This document shows, in pieces, positions 1-8,305 of a stretch of DNA of 64,000 bases (position 1 is its first letter; the number at the start of each line of letters is the position of its first letter). A program made the translations under genes and the position numbers. The stretch comes from Chitinimonas sp. BJYL2 (GTDB taxonomy: Bacteria; Pseudomonadota; Gammaproteobacteria; Burkholderiales; Chitinimonadaceae), in assembly GCF_027257935.1 (NCBI RefSeq), contig NZ_JANZKW010000002.1, positions 682,001 to 746,000 on the forward strand, read 5' to 3'. The notes under the pieces are model-generated. The model was not told the origin of the DNA and ran no database searches. It saw only the letters and a program-made list of their open reading frames with translations.

Positions 1-1020
1 GCGTTGCTGACGCGCACGAGCCGAACCGACGACCACCGGGTTGACGATTTCGAGGTGGGACGGGTTGAAGGCCAGCGAGACATGCACGGCACCGCCCGGT
101 GTCGGGATGTCGGAACTGAAGCCCATGTGGTACTTCACATCGCCCGAGGGCAGATCGTAGCTGTACTTGCCTTCGAACTCGGAGAACAGGTCGCCGGGGC
201 GCTTGCCCAGCGTATTCACCAACACGTTCAGACGGCCGCGGTGTGCCATACCGATAACCATTTCCTGCACGCCCTGCTCGCCGGCCGATTGAACCAGATG
301 GTCCATGGCTGCGATCATGCTTTCGCCACCTTCCAGCGAGAAACGCTTCTGGCCCACGTACTTGGTGTGCAGGTAGCGCTCCATGGTCTCGGCAGCGGTG
401 ATCTGCTTGAGGATGCGAAGCTTCTTTTCCTTGCTGAAGCTCGGCGTCGAACGCTCGCCCTCAAAACGCTTCTGCACCCACTGGCGCTGGGCCGAGGTGG
501 TGATGTGCATGTACTCAAGACCGATGGTGCCGCAGTAAGTCTGCTTGAGACGGGCAAGGATATTGGCTAGCGTGTCACGCTCGGGGCCGACCAGGTTGCC
601 GCAGTCGAATGTGCGGGCCATGTCGGCATCGGTCAGGCCGTAGGTACCCGGATCGAGTTCGGGCAGCAGGGTCTGGTCGAGACGCTTGAGCGGATCCAGC
701 GAAGCATGGCGCGCACCGATGATGCGGTAGGCCGAGATCAGGCGCAGTACCGCGACCTGCTTCTTGTTGGCTTCGCTCTGCGCGGCAGCCGACATGCCGC
801 CCACGCGCGGCTGCTTGGCCATCTGCGCGAAGCTCTCTTCAATGGCGGCGCGCGGAATGTCACGGTCGGTATTGCCGGGCAGTTGCTGCAGCTTGTCGAA
901 GTAGTCACGCCACTCTTGGGCAACGGACTGCGGGTCAACAAGATATTGCTCGTACAGATCCTCGATGAACGGCGCGTTGCCGCCGAACAGATGGGACTGG
1001 GCTTGGAATGCTTGCATCAT
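1..1020 (-). CDS. sucA: 2-oxoglutarate dehydrogenase E1 component, N-terminal part (partial)
   Basis: Open from the ATG at 1020 to the window edge, giving 340 N-terminal residues of the thiamin-diphosphate E1 subunit of the 2-oxoglutarate dehydrogenase complex, which decarboxylates 2-oxoglutarate to feed succinyl-CoA into the TCA cycle. It begins MMQAFQAQSHLFGGNAPFIE, typical for SucA, then has the N-terminal helical domain and the E1 motif GMAHRGRLNVL near residue 250. A second ATG at 1017 is equally possible. It is the last visible gene of the minus-strand sdhCDAB-sdhE-gltA-sucA run, about 100 bp after gltA, with a hairpin in the gap. The rest of the gene and any sucB lie outside the window. 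Confidence 0.95.
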   Translation of the reverse strand, partial: MMQAFQAQSHLFGGNAPFIEDLYEQYLVDPQSVAQEWRDYFDKLQQLPGNTDRDIPRAAIEESFAQMAKQPRVGGMSAAAQSEANKKQVAVLRLISAYRIIGARHASLDPLKRLDQTLLPELDPGTYGLTDADMARTFDCGNLVGPERDTLANILARLKQTYCGTIGLEYMHITTSAQRQWVQKRFEGERSTPSFSKEKKLRILKQITAAETMERYLHTKYVGQKRFSLEGGESMIAAMDHLVQSAGEQGVQEMVIGMAHRGRLNVLVNTLGKRPGDLFSEFEGKYSYDLPSGDVKYHMGFSSDIPTPGGAVHVSLAFNPSHLEIVNPVVVGSARARQQR

Positions 1021-1083
1021 GGTGAGCTGGCCTATGGCTTTGCTTTTTTTGCTTGGGCGTAACGGGCGATGACTGGATACAGC

Positions 1084-1113
1084 AACACCCGCCCGTGTCA
1101 GCGGGCGGGTGTT
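1084..1113 (-). promoter_or_regulatory. Perfect 12-bp stem-loop between gltA and sucA
   Basis: AACACCCGCCCG (1084-1095) pairs with CGGGCGGGTGTT (1102-1113) around a 6-nt loop. On the minus-strand transcript it follows the gltA stop by a few bases and has no T-run after it. It is therefore more likely an RNA-processing or stability hairpin, or a partial attenuator, than an intrinsic terminator. Confidence 0.6.
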
Positions 1114-1119
1114 AGGTAC

Positions 1120-2412
1120 TTACTTGCGCTTGTCGATCGGGATGTAGTCGCGACGCGGTGCGCCGGTGTACAGCTGACGCGGGCGACCGATCTTCATGCC
1201 GGGGTCAGCGATCATTTCGTTCCAGTGCGAGATCCAGCCCACGGTGCGGGCCAGCGCAAAGATCGGGGTGAACATCGAGACCGGGATGCCGATAGCGCTG
1301 AGCACGATGCCCGAGTAGAAGTCCACGTTCGGGTACAGCTTGCGTTCGATGAAGTACGGATCGTTCAGGGCGATCTTTTCCAGCTCCATGGCGAGCTTGA
1401 ACTTCGGATCGTTATGCAGGCCCAGTTCGGCCAGCACCTCGTCGCAGGTCTTCTTCATGATGGCGGCGCGCGGGTCCATGTTCTTGTAAACGCGATGACC
1501 AAAACCCATCAGCTTGTAGCGCTTGTCCTTCACGCCCTGCATGAAATCGGCAACCTTCGACACATCGCCGATCTCGTCGAGCATCTTCAGCACGGCTTCG
1601 TTGGCACCGCCGTGCGACGGGCCCCACAGGCAGGCAATACCGGCAGCGATACAGGCGAACGGGTTGGCGCCCGAGGAGCCCGACAGGCGAACCGTGGAGG
1701 TCGAGGCATTCTGTTCGTGATCGGCGTGCAGGGTGAAGATGCGATCCAGTGCCTTGGCCAGCACCGGATTGACCTTGTACTCGGACACAGGCGTCGAGAA
1801 CATCATGTGCAGGAAGTTCTCGGAGTAGGTCAGGCCGGCCTTGGGGTAGTTCAGCGGCAGGCCACGGTTGTAGCGATACGCTTGGGCAGCAATCGTCGGC
1901 AGCTTGGCGATCAGCCGGAAGGCGGCAACTTCACGATGGCGCGGATCGTTGATGTCCAGGGAGTCGTGATAGAAGGCCGACAAGGCACCCACCACGCCGA
2001 CCATCACAGCCATCGGGTGAGCATCGCGGCGGAAGCCACGGAAGAAGTTGTGGATCTGGTCATGCAGCATGTTGTGGCGCATGACGGTGTAGTCGAACTG
2101 GGCTTTCTGTTCGGCCGTAGGCAGCTCGCCATTCAGCAGCAGATAGCAGACTTCGAGGTAGTCGCTGTTCTCGGCCAGTTGTTCAATCGGGTAACCGCGG
2201 TAGTAAAGCTGACCCAGATCGCCATCGATGAAAGTGATCTTCGATTCGCAGCTCGACGTGGACATGAAGCCGGGGTCGTGCGTGAACATGCCGGTTTTGC
2301 CGAACGCGCGGATATCAACTACATCCGGACCCAGCGAGCCCTTCAGTACGGGCAACTCGACGGTGTTCTGGCCGTCGTTGTAGGTAAGCGTTACGGTCTT
2401 GGAATCAGCCAT
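1120..2412 (-). CDS. gltA: Citrate synthase
   Basis: A 430-residue citrate synthase that condenses oxaloacetate and acetyl-CoA in the first step of the TCA cycle. The length and N-terminus ([20 protein letters not shown]) match the bacterial hexameric, NADH-sensitive type. The active-site block [13 protein letters not shown] is present, as are the substrate-binding segment [10 protein letters not shown] and a conserved C-terminus ending near GRPRQLYTG. The ATG at 2412 has a clear AGGAG ribosome-binding site 8 nt upstream. It lies between sdhE and sucA on the same strand, as in other Betaproteobacteria, and is probably co-transcribed with sdh. Confidence 0.98.
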   Translation of the reverse strand: MADSKTVTLTYNDGQNTVELPVLKGSLGPDVVDIRAFGKTGMFTHDPGFMSTSSCESKITFIDGDLGQLYYRGYPIEQLAENSDYLEVCYLLLNGELPTAEQKAQFDYTVMRHNMLHDQIHNFFRGFRRDAHPMAVMVGVVGALSAFYHDSLDINDPRHREVAAFRLIAKLPTIAAQAYRYNRGLPLNYPKAGLTYSENFLHMMFSTPVSEYKVNPVLAKALDRIFTLHADHEQNASTSTVRLSGSSGANPFACIAAGIACLWGPSHGGANEAVLKMLDEIGDVSKVADFMQGVKDKRYKLMGFGHRVYKNMDPRAAIMKKTCDEVLAELGLHNDPKFKLAMELEKIALNDPYFIERKLYPNVDFYSGIVLSAIGIPVSMFTPIFALARTVGWISHWNEMIADPGMKIGRPRQLYTGAPRRDYIPIDKRK

Positions 2413-2490
2413 TGAAAAAACTCCTGATGGGGGTTCGGTGACGCGCGGTCCGGGACGTTGGCGGCGCCAGGGCGTGAATCGGTTAAGCCA

Positions 2491-2754
2491 TTATTGTTGT
2501 TTACCCGTGACTTGCCAGTGGCGCAGTCGCATCAGCAAAGGTGCGAAACGGGGCTCTGCGGGTTCAGTCCGGCCATCAACCATATCCAGCAGGTCGTTGT
2601 CGGGCAGCATCAGCAAGTCTTGGTAAACATCCAGTTCGGCCGGGGTCAACTGGTCGAAATCGTGTTCGAGAAACGGCTCGAACACGAGATCAAGCTCCAG
2701 TAGTCCCCGCCGCGAGCGCCAGCGGAGCCGGTTCTTGTCCGCCTGCGTGTGCAT
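2491..2754 (-). CDS. sdhE: FAD assembly factor SdhE
   Basis: A small acidic 87-residue protein of the SdhE/YgfY (Sdh5) family, which promotes covalent attachment of FAD to the SdhA flavoprotein. The diagnostic RGxxE motif is present as RRGLLELD near residues 15-22, followed by FEPFLEHDFDQL and LPDNDLLDM, all family landmarks. It starts 12 nt after the sdhB stop and precedes gltA, the standard operon position. A cytoplasmic chaperone role is inferred from the family. Confidence 0.95.
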   Translation of the reverse strand: MHTQADKNRLRWRSRRGLLELDLVFEPFLEHDFDQLTPAELDVYQDLLMLPDNDLLDMVDGRTEPAEPRFAPLLMRLRHWQVTGKQQ

Positions 2755-2766
2755 GCCGGCAGTTCC

Positions 2767-3477
2767 TTAGGCGATGCGTTTGACCATCAGCTCTTTGATC
2801 TTGCCAATCGCTTTGGTCGGGTTGAGGTGTTTGGGGCAAACGTCCACGCAGTTCATGATGCTGTGGCAACGGAACAGGCGGTACGGGTCTTCGAGATCAT
2901 CCAGACGCTCGTTGGTGGCCGTGTCGCGCGTATCGGCAATGAAGCGATACGCAGCCAGCAGGCCAGCCGGACCCACGAACTTGTCGGGGTTCCACCAGAA
3001 CGAGGGGCAGGATGTCGAGCAACAGGCGCAGAGGATGCACTCGTACAGGCCATCGAGCTCTTCACGGTCTTTCGGATCCTGCAGGCGCTCTTTCTCGGGC
3101 GGCGGCGTATCGTTGATCACGTACGGCTTGATCGAGTGGTACTGCTTGAAGAAGTGCGTCATGTCCACGATCAGGTCGCGGATGATGGGCAGGCCCGGCA
3201 GCGGGCGGATCTCGATCGGCTGCTTGAGATCGGCGATATCGGTAATGCAAGCCAAGCCGTTCTTGCCATTGATGTTCATTGCATCGGAACCGCACACGCC
3301 TTCACGGCAGGAGCGGCGGAACGACAGACTGTCGTCCTTGACCTTGAGTTTCACCAGGGCGTCGAGCAGCTTGCGCTCGGTCGGGTCTACCTCGACCGAG
3401 ATGTCCTGCATGTAAGGCTTGGCGTCCTTGTCCGGATCGTAGCGGTAGATCTTGAAGTGTACGGTTTGGGTGCTCAT
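2767..3477 (-). CDS. sdhB: Succinate dehydrogenase iron-sulfur subunit
   Basis: A 236-residue SdhB, the electron-transfer subunit of complex II carrying [2Fe-2S], [4Fe-4S] and [3Fe-4S] clusters. The N-terminal ferredoxin ligands are visible in [15 protein letters not shown]. The C-terminal cysteine sets are [16 protein letters not shown] and [17 protein letters not shown]. The ATG at 3477 follows an AAAGGGCG ribosome-binding site and lies 11 nt beyond the sdhA stop. Full length and collinear with the family. Confidence 0.98.
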   Translation of the reverse strand: MSTQTVHFKIYRYDPDKDAKPYMQDISVEVDPTERKLLDALVKLKVKDDSLSFRRSCREGVCGSDAMNINGKNGLACITDIADLKQPIEIRPLPGLPIIRDLIVDMTHFFKQYHSIKPYVINDTPPPEKERLQDPKDREELDGLYECILCACCSTSCPSFWWNPDKFVGPAGLLAAYRFIADTRDTATNERLDDLEDPYRLFRCHSIMNCVDVCPKHLNPTKAIGKIKELMVKRIA

Positions 3478-3488
3478 GGGACGCCCTT

Positions 3489-5264
3489 TTAGTAGCTGCG
3501 CGCTTTGAGCGCGATGGTTTCAACGGTCAGCGGAGTCAGGTTCACCGGCTTGTAGTCGAGCTTGTTGCCTTCGCGCTGCCACAGACTGTGGCGCAGCCAG
3601 TTCTTGTCGTCTCGGCCGTTCGGGGTTTCCGGCGTATCGGGCGCATCATCACGCACGTGGGCACCACGCGATTCGGTGCGGGCATTGGCCGAGATCATCG
3701 TGGCCTTGGCCACTTCGATCAGGTTTTCCAGCTCCAGTGCCTCGATGCGCGCGGTGTTGAACACCTTGGACTTGTCGTGGATCTGGGTCTGCTGAACCAT
3801 CTTTTCCACTTCGAGAATCTTGTCCACGCCCTGCTGGAGCATGTCCTTGAAACGGAATACGCCGCAATGTGCCTGCATGGTGCGCTGCATGGCATTGCGG
3901 GCATCGTTGACCTCAACGCCGTTCTTCTGGTTATCCAGACGATGGACGCGCGCCAGGCAACGATCGATTTCGCCTTGCGGGATCTCGGGCAATGCCTTGA
4001 CCTGCGTCTTGACGTACTCGACCACCGAATCGCCCGCGCTCTTGCCGAACACCACCAGATCAAGCAGTGAGTTGGTACCCAAACGGTTGGCACCATGCAC
4101 CGAAGCACAGGCGACTTCGCCTGCAGCGTAGAAGCCCGGCACCACCTGACCATCGACAATGACTTCGCCGCGGTAGTTGGTGGGGATGCCACCCATCTGG
4201 TAGTGACAGGTCGGCACCACCGGGATCGGCGCCGTGATCGGGTCCACGCCGGCAAACTTGATCGAGATTTCGCGGATACCGGGCAGCTTGGTCTTGATGA
4301 GATCCGGGTCAAGGTGCGTGATGTCGAGCAACACGTGATCCTTGGCCGGGCCGCAACCACGACCTTCGTTGATTTCGGTGACCATGGCACGCGACACCAC
4401 ATCACGCGAAGCCAGATCCTTGGCGACCGGGGCATAACGCTCCATGAAGCGCTCACCCGCGCTGTTGCGCAGGATGCCGCCTTCACCACGCACGCCTTCC
4501 GTAATCAGCACACCTGCGCCGGCCACGCCGGTCGGGTGGAACTGCCAGAATTCCATGTCTTCGAGCGGGATGCCGGCACGCGCTGCCATGCCCAGGCCGT
4601 CGCCGGTGTTGATGAAGGCATTGGTCGACGAGGCGTAGATACGGCCTGCGCCACCGGTTGCAAACAGCGTGGCCTTGGCCTGGAAGATGACGATTTCGGC
4701 CGTTTCCATTTCCATGGCAATCACGCCAAGTACCTTGCCGTCGGCGTCGCGGATCATGTCCAGCGCCATCCACTCAACAAAGAACTGCGTGTTGGCGCGC
4801 ACATTGCGCTGGTACAGCGCGTGCAGCATGGCGTGGCCGGTACGGTCGGCGGCAGCACAGGCGCGCGGCACCGGCTTTTCGCCGAAGTTCGACATATGGC
4901 CGCCGAACGGGCGCTGGTAGATGGTGCCATCGGCATTACGGTCAAACGGCATGCCGAAGTGCTCGAGCTCGATCACGGCCTGCGGCGCGGCGCGGCACAT
5001 GAACTCGATGGCGTCCTGGTCGCCCAGCCAGTCCGAGCCCTTGACGGTGTCGTACATGTGCCAGTGCCAGTGATCCGGCTCCGAGTTACCCAGCGAAGCG
5101 GACACACCACCTTGCGCGGCAACCGTATGCGAGCGAGTAGGGAAGACTTTGGACAGCACGGCGGTGCGCAGGCCGGACTCCGACAGTTGCAGTGCAGCGC
5201 GCAGACCGGCACCACCGGCACCCACCACCACTGCATCGAAAGTTCGCTTGGGAAGATTCGCCAT
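3489..5264 (-). CDS. sdhA: Succinate dehydrogenase flavoprotein subunit
   Basis: A 591-residue SdhA that oxidises succinate to fumarate using covalently bound FAD. Visible are the dinucleotide-binding [13 protein letters not shown], the FAD-linking histidine in [10 protein letters not shown], the substrate-binding HPTG segment and [18 protein letters not shown] chose the ATG at 5264 (MANLPKRTF) over a start 12 bases upstream, because it overlaps the sdhD stop in a TAATG junction and matches family N-termini. It is third in the sdhCDAB order and translationally coupled to sdhD. Confidence 0.98.
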   Translation of the reverse strand: MANLPKRTFDAVVVGAGGAGLRAALQLSESGLRTAVLSKVFPTRSHTVAAQGGVSASLGNSEPDHWHWHMYDTVKGSDWLGDQDAIEFMCRAAPQAVIELEHFGMPFDRNADGTIYQRPFGGHMSNFGEKPVPRACAAADRTGHAMLHALYQRNVRANTQFFVEWMALDMIRDADGKVLGVIAMEMETAEIVIFQAKATLFATGGAGRIYASSTNAFINTGDGLGMAARAGIPLEDMEFWQFHPTGVAGAGVLITEGVRGEGGILRNSAGERFMERYAPVAKDLASRDVVSRAMVTEINEGRGCGPAKDHVLLDITHLDPDLIKTKLPGIREISIKFAGVDPITAPIPVVPTCHYQMGGIPTNYRGEVIVDGQVVPGFYAAGEVACASVHGANRLGTNSLLDLVVFGKSAGDSVVEYVKTQVKALPEIPQGEIDRCLARVHRLDNQKNGVEVNDARNAMQRTMQAHCGVFRFKDMLQQGVDKILEVEKMVQQTQIHDKSKVFNTARIEALELENLIEVAKATMISANARTESRGAHVRDDAPDTPETPNGRDDKNWLRHSLWQREGNKLDYKPVNLTPLTVETIALKARSY

Positions 5265-5611
5265 TACACACCCCACAACACGGAAATTGCATACACAAAG
5301 CTGGCAATCAGCCAGAGGATGGTCAGCACATGCAGCGTGACGCGCAGGCCGAGCGGCTTGACGTAATCCATCCAGATATCACGGACACCCACCCATGCGT
5401 GCAGCAGCAAGGCCAGCACGGTCAAGGTGGAGAGTACCTTCACACCGGTATGGGCAAACAGCGAACGCCAGGTATCGAAACTGGCATTGGCCGCCAGGAA
5501 CAGGAAGGCCAGAACGGCCACGGTGTAGACCAGCATGATCACGGCGGTAACCCGCTGTAGCAGCCAGTCGCGCAGACCATAGTGCGCACCGATAACGTGA
5601 CGGTTTACCAC
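5264..5611 (-). CDS. sdhD: Succinate dehydrogenase membrane anchor subunit SdhD
   Basis: A 115-residue inner-membrane anchor with three hydrophobic segments (about residues 20-40, 57-77 and 90-112) that helps bind quinone and haem b in complex II. The family pattern RVTAVIMLVYT followed by LLLHAWVGVRDIWMDYVKP supplies the conserved haem-ligand histidine and the DxxxDY motif. It starts with GTG overlapping the sdhC stop codon, and its own stop overlaps the sdhA start by one base, so the translation of all three is probably coupled. Confidence 0.95.
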   Translation of the reverse strand: MVNRHVIGAHYGLRDWLLQRVTAVIMLVYTVAVLAFLFLAANASFDTWRSLFAHTGVKVLSTLTVLALLLHAWVGVRDIWMDYVKPLGLRVTLHVLTILWLIASFVYAISVLWGV

Positions 5612-5979
5612 AGCAGACCTCCGATGACGGCAGTGAGAACAAGGCTGACCACCATGACAAGCTTGGCGGTATTACGTGCGGTATCGAGTTCGATCCCCTT
5701 GTGCACATCAAGGAACAGGAAGCGGATGCCGGCGCAGGCATGGTGCAGGTAGGCCCACAGGAGTCCGATCAGACCCAGCTTGATGACGGGATGACTGATG
5801 AAGCCGCGAAATGCCTCATAGCGCGCCTCGCTGGCGAGCGAACCGGCGAGCAGCCAGATCACCAAAGGAATCGCGAGGAACAGGACTGCGCCGCTGACAC
5901 GATGCAGAATAGAAACGATGCCCGGAATGGGAAGCCGGATCTTGGGGAGGTCCAGATGCTTGGGCCGTGTTTTCTCCAT
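5605..5979 (-). CDS. sdhC: Succinate dehydrogenase cytochrome b556 subunit SdhC
   Basis: A 124-residue SdhC, the first gene of the complex II operon. The family motif SILHRVSGAVLF and the haem-binding HHACAGIRFLFLDVH are present with three membrane segments. The ATG at 5979 (MEKTRPKHLDLPKI) has an AAGGAAA ribosome-binding site. The longer in-frame version from 6012 adds residues not expected in the family. About 220 bp upstream lies the co-oriented GntR regulator gene, so the operon promoter should lie at roughly 5980-6200. Confidence 0.95.
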   Translation of the reverse strand: MEKTRPKHLDLPKIRLPIPGIVSILHRVSGAVLFLAIPLVIWLLAGSLASEARYEAFRGFISHPVIKLGLIGLLWAYLHHACAGIRFLFLDVHKGIELDTARNTAKLVMVVSLVLTAVIGGLLW

Positions 5980-6201
5980 GACACTTTCCTTGTGGTTATT
6001 ACCTGGCCGCATGGCGGCACATTCACTGCAAGCCCATGCCCAGACAGGGTCACGGGTTCATGCCGGGGAAATCCGGCTGCAACTTGTTCTTTACGGCTTG
6101 CCGGACCAAGCCGACACCCGTTCTACAGCAGAAACAGCACTGGATTGTAGCAAAGCACGCCACAACTACCGGCCGATACAACAGGATGTACAGCCCACGG
6201 C

Positions 6202-6930
6202 CTACACCCGGTATACATAGCGATCGGTACGACAACGCAATACCGACCATTCCACTGCCTGACCATCGAGCCCGGCAGCCAGTCTTGCCACCTCCAGGAG
6301 CGGGCCATCTGCCGGCACCCCGAGAAGACGTGATTCATCGCGACCTGCCAGCACCGCCCGAAACTGCGGCTCACCCGCCACGACACGCAAACCGAATTCG
6401 CGCCACCATACCCGATGCAGCTTGCAATCGGCCTGACGGATGCGCCGTGCATCCACGCCCTCGAAGCGATCGGCAGCCACATAGCTATCGATCAACGCAA
6501 AGGGCTCACCCAGCACGCGCACCAGACGCGTAATCAGCAACACCGCCGCACCGCGGCGTAAACCGAGCGCCACCGCCGCCTCCTCGCCCGCGTGACTGCG
6601 CGCGCAAGCAAGCAACTCCAACGACGCATCCACCGCTCTGGCACCGGCCGGCAACTCAGCCCGCCCCCACTCGTCGTCGGCGAGGGCCACAAACGTACCC
6701 AAGCCCTGACGTCGTACCAGCACCCCTTCAGCCACAAGGCTATCGAGGCCTTTGCGAACCGTGCCGGAGCTGACGCCAAAGCGATCAGCCAACTCGATCT
6801 CACTAGGCAGGGCTTCGCCTGCGCCCCACTCTCCCTGCTCGATCCCCGCAATCACCCGCGAACGCACCTGCGCGTACAGCGGCTGGCGGCTGGGCATGTC
6901 CTGCCTGGCGGATTGAGAAACAAGGGCCAT
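6202..6930 (-). CDS. GntR-family transcriptional regulator (HutC/UTRA type)
   Basis: A regulator of about 242 residues. The N-terminal GntR winged helix (about residues 12-80) contains ALPSEIELADRFGVSSGTVRKGLDSLVAEGVLVRRQGLGT split across the recognition helix and wing. A UTRA ligand-binding domain follows to the C-terminus (VERRAAVLLITRL-type strands, DSYVAADRF). Starts at 6930 or 6897 both lack a strong ribosome-binding site; 6930 retains the full domain. It lies between sdhC and the divergent mdh, a recurrent betaproteobacterial arrangement suggesting control of TCA genes. A perfect palindrome in the gap to mdh is the likely operator. The effector cannot be read from the sequence. Confidence 0.9.
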   Translation of the reverse strand: MALVSQSARQDMPSRQPLYAQVRSRVIAGIEQGEWGAGEALPSEIELADRFGVSSGTVRKGLDSLVAEGVLVRRQGLGTFVALADDEWGRAELPAGARAVDASLELLACARSHAGEEAAVALGLRRGAAVLLITRLVRVLGEPFALIDSYVAADRFEGVDARRIRQADCKLHRVWWREFGLRVVAGEPQFRAVLAGRDESRLLGVPADGPLLEVARLAAGLDGQAVEWSVLRCRTDRYVYRV

Positions 6931-6991
6931 GACGCGCAATACAACACAAGTTGCCGCTTTATACGCCACGCAGGGCACAATGTCCAACCAG

Positions 6992-7005
6992 GTCTTATAT
7001 AAGAC
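6992..7005. promoter_or_regulatory. Palindromic GTCTTATATAAGAC, likely operator of the GntR regulator
   Basis: A perfect 14-bp palindrome in the divergent GntR-mdh gap, about 60 bp upstream of the regulator start. It fits the GT-(n)-TATA-(n)-AC layout typical of GntR operators of the HutC group. Autoregulation and mdh control are inferred from position. Confidence 0.55.
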
Positions 7006-7166
7006 ATAAGAATCAGATGCAGAAATACCACGCAGACACGCCGGCACCGTGATTTTCGCCCGGCAAAAGTGCTAGACTTCGCCAGATTGTAGTAGTGCGA
7101 CATATGCGGTTCCCGATACGACACGGGGACACGCCACTTTTCCCCACAAGCTCCAGGAGCACCACG

Positions 7167-8153
7167 ATGAAGAAACCCGTTCGCGTTGCCGTTACCGGCG
7201 CTGCCGGCCAGATTGGCTACAGCCTGCTGTTCCGTATTGCTTCCGGCGAGATGCTGGGCAAAGACCAGCCGGTGATCCTGCAGATGCTTGAACTGCCCAT
7301 GGAAAAGGCTCAGGCCGCACTCAAGGGCGTAATGATGGAACTGGAAGACTGCGCCTTCCCGCTGCTGGCCGGCATGGTCGGCACCGATGATCCCGAAGTC
7401 GCCTTCAAGGATGTGGATGTGGCCCTGCTGGTGGGTGCCCGTCCGCGCGGCCCCGGCATGGAGCGCAAGGACCTGCTGCTCGAAAACGCCAAGATTTTCA
7501 CCGCTCAGGGTGCCGCCCTGAACAAGGTTGCCAGCCGCGACGTGAAGGTGCTGGTTGTCGGTAACCCGGCCAACACCAACGCCTACATCGCCATGAAGTC
7601 GGCCCCGGATCTGCCGGCCAAGAACTTCACCGCCATGCTGCGTCTGGACCACAACCGCGCTCTGTCGCAACTGGCAACGCGCGCAGAAGTGGCCGTGGCC
7701 GATATCGACAAACTGATCGTCTGGGGCAACCACAGCCCCACGATGTACCCGGACTACCGCTTCGCCACCGTGGGCGGCGCATCGCTCAAGGCCAAGATCA
7801 ACGACGAAGCCTGGAACCGCGAAACGTTCATCCCCAAGGTCGGCAAGCGTGGCGCCGCCATCATCGAAGCCCGCGGCCTGTCGTCGGCTGCTTCGGCTGC
7901 CAACGCCGCCATCGACCACATCCGTGACTGGGTGCTGGGTACGAACGGCAAGTGGGTGACGATGGGTATCCCGTCGGATGGTAGCTATGGCATCCCCGAA
8001 GGCGTGATGTACGGCGTACCCGTGACCTGCGCCAACGGTGAATACACCCGCGTGACCGGTCTGGAAATCGACGAATACAGCCGCACGATGATGGACAAGA
8101 CGCTGGCCGAGCTCGAAGAAGAGCGCGCTGGCGTAGCACACCTGCTGGGCTGA
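7167..8153 (+). CDS. mdh: Malate dehydrogenase
   Basis: A 328-residue NAD-dependent malate dehydrogenase converting malate to oxaloacetate. The Rossmann motif [20 protein letters not shown] opens the protein. The substrate-binding [16 protein letters not shown] loop, GNPANTNAY and the catalytic-histidine segment [13 protein letters not shown] are all present. This is the type that resembles cytosolic eukaryotic enzymes, common in Betaproteobacteria. The ATG at 7167 follows CCAGGAGC with good spacing; the upstream in-frame codons from 7095 have no such support. It is divergent from the GntR gene and followed by an intrinsic terminator. Confidence 0.98.
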   Translation: MKKPVRVAVTGAAGQIGYSLLFRIASGEMLGKDQPVILQMLELPMEKAQAALKGVMMELEDCAFPLLAGMVGTDDPEVAFKDVDVALLVGARPRGPGMERKDLLLENAKIFTAQGAALNKVASRDVKVLVVGNPANTNAYIAMKSAPDLPAKNFTAMLRLDHNRALSQLATRAEVAVADIDKLIVWGNHSPTMYPDYRFATVGGASLKAKINDEAWNRETFIPKVGKRGAAIIEARGLSSAASAANAAIDHIRDWVLGTNGKWVTMGIPSDGSYGIPEGVMYGVPVTCANGEYTRVTGLEIDEYSRTMMDKTLAELEEERAGVAHLLG

Positions 8154-8174
8154 TTCCCGCTCAGCGGCACACAG

Positions 8175-8203
8175 AAAAGGCGTCCCTCGGGGCGCCTTTT
8201 TTG
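8175..8203 (+). terminator. Rho-independent terminator after mdh
   Basis: AAAAGGCG (8175-8182) pairs with CGCCTTTT (8193-8200) around a short GC-rich top, followed by more T residues. It begins about 20 bp after the mdh stop. Confidence 0.85.
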
Positions 8204-8305
8204 TTGTTCATGGCCGATGCGAACCAGCCCCCTCGCAACAAGTTCGCGCCCATCGTCGGCGCTTGCAGCTATGCTGATGCCGCAACGTTCACCCTACAGC
8301 CGCCC

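Noticed and set aside
1069-2415. Plus-strand open frame of 448 codons across gltA
   Set aside because: Antisense to citrate synthase; composition typical of a shadow frame in high-GC DNA. The same applies to those across sdhA, the M61 protease and the secretin gene.
6931-8141. Minus-strand open frame of 429 codons across mdh
   Set aside because: An antisense shadow of mdh with no conserved features; mdh itself is unmistakable.
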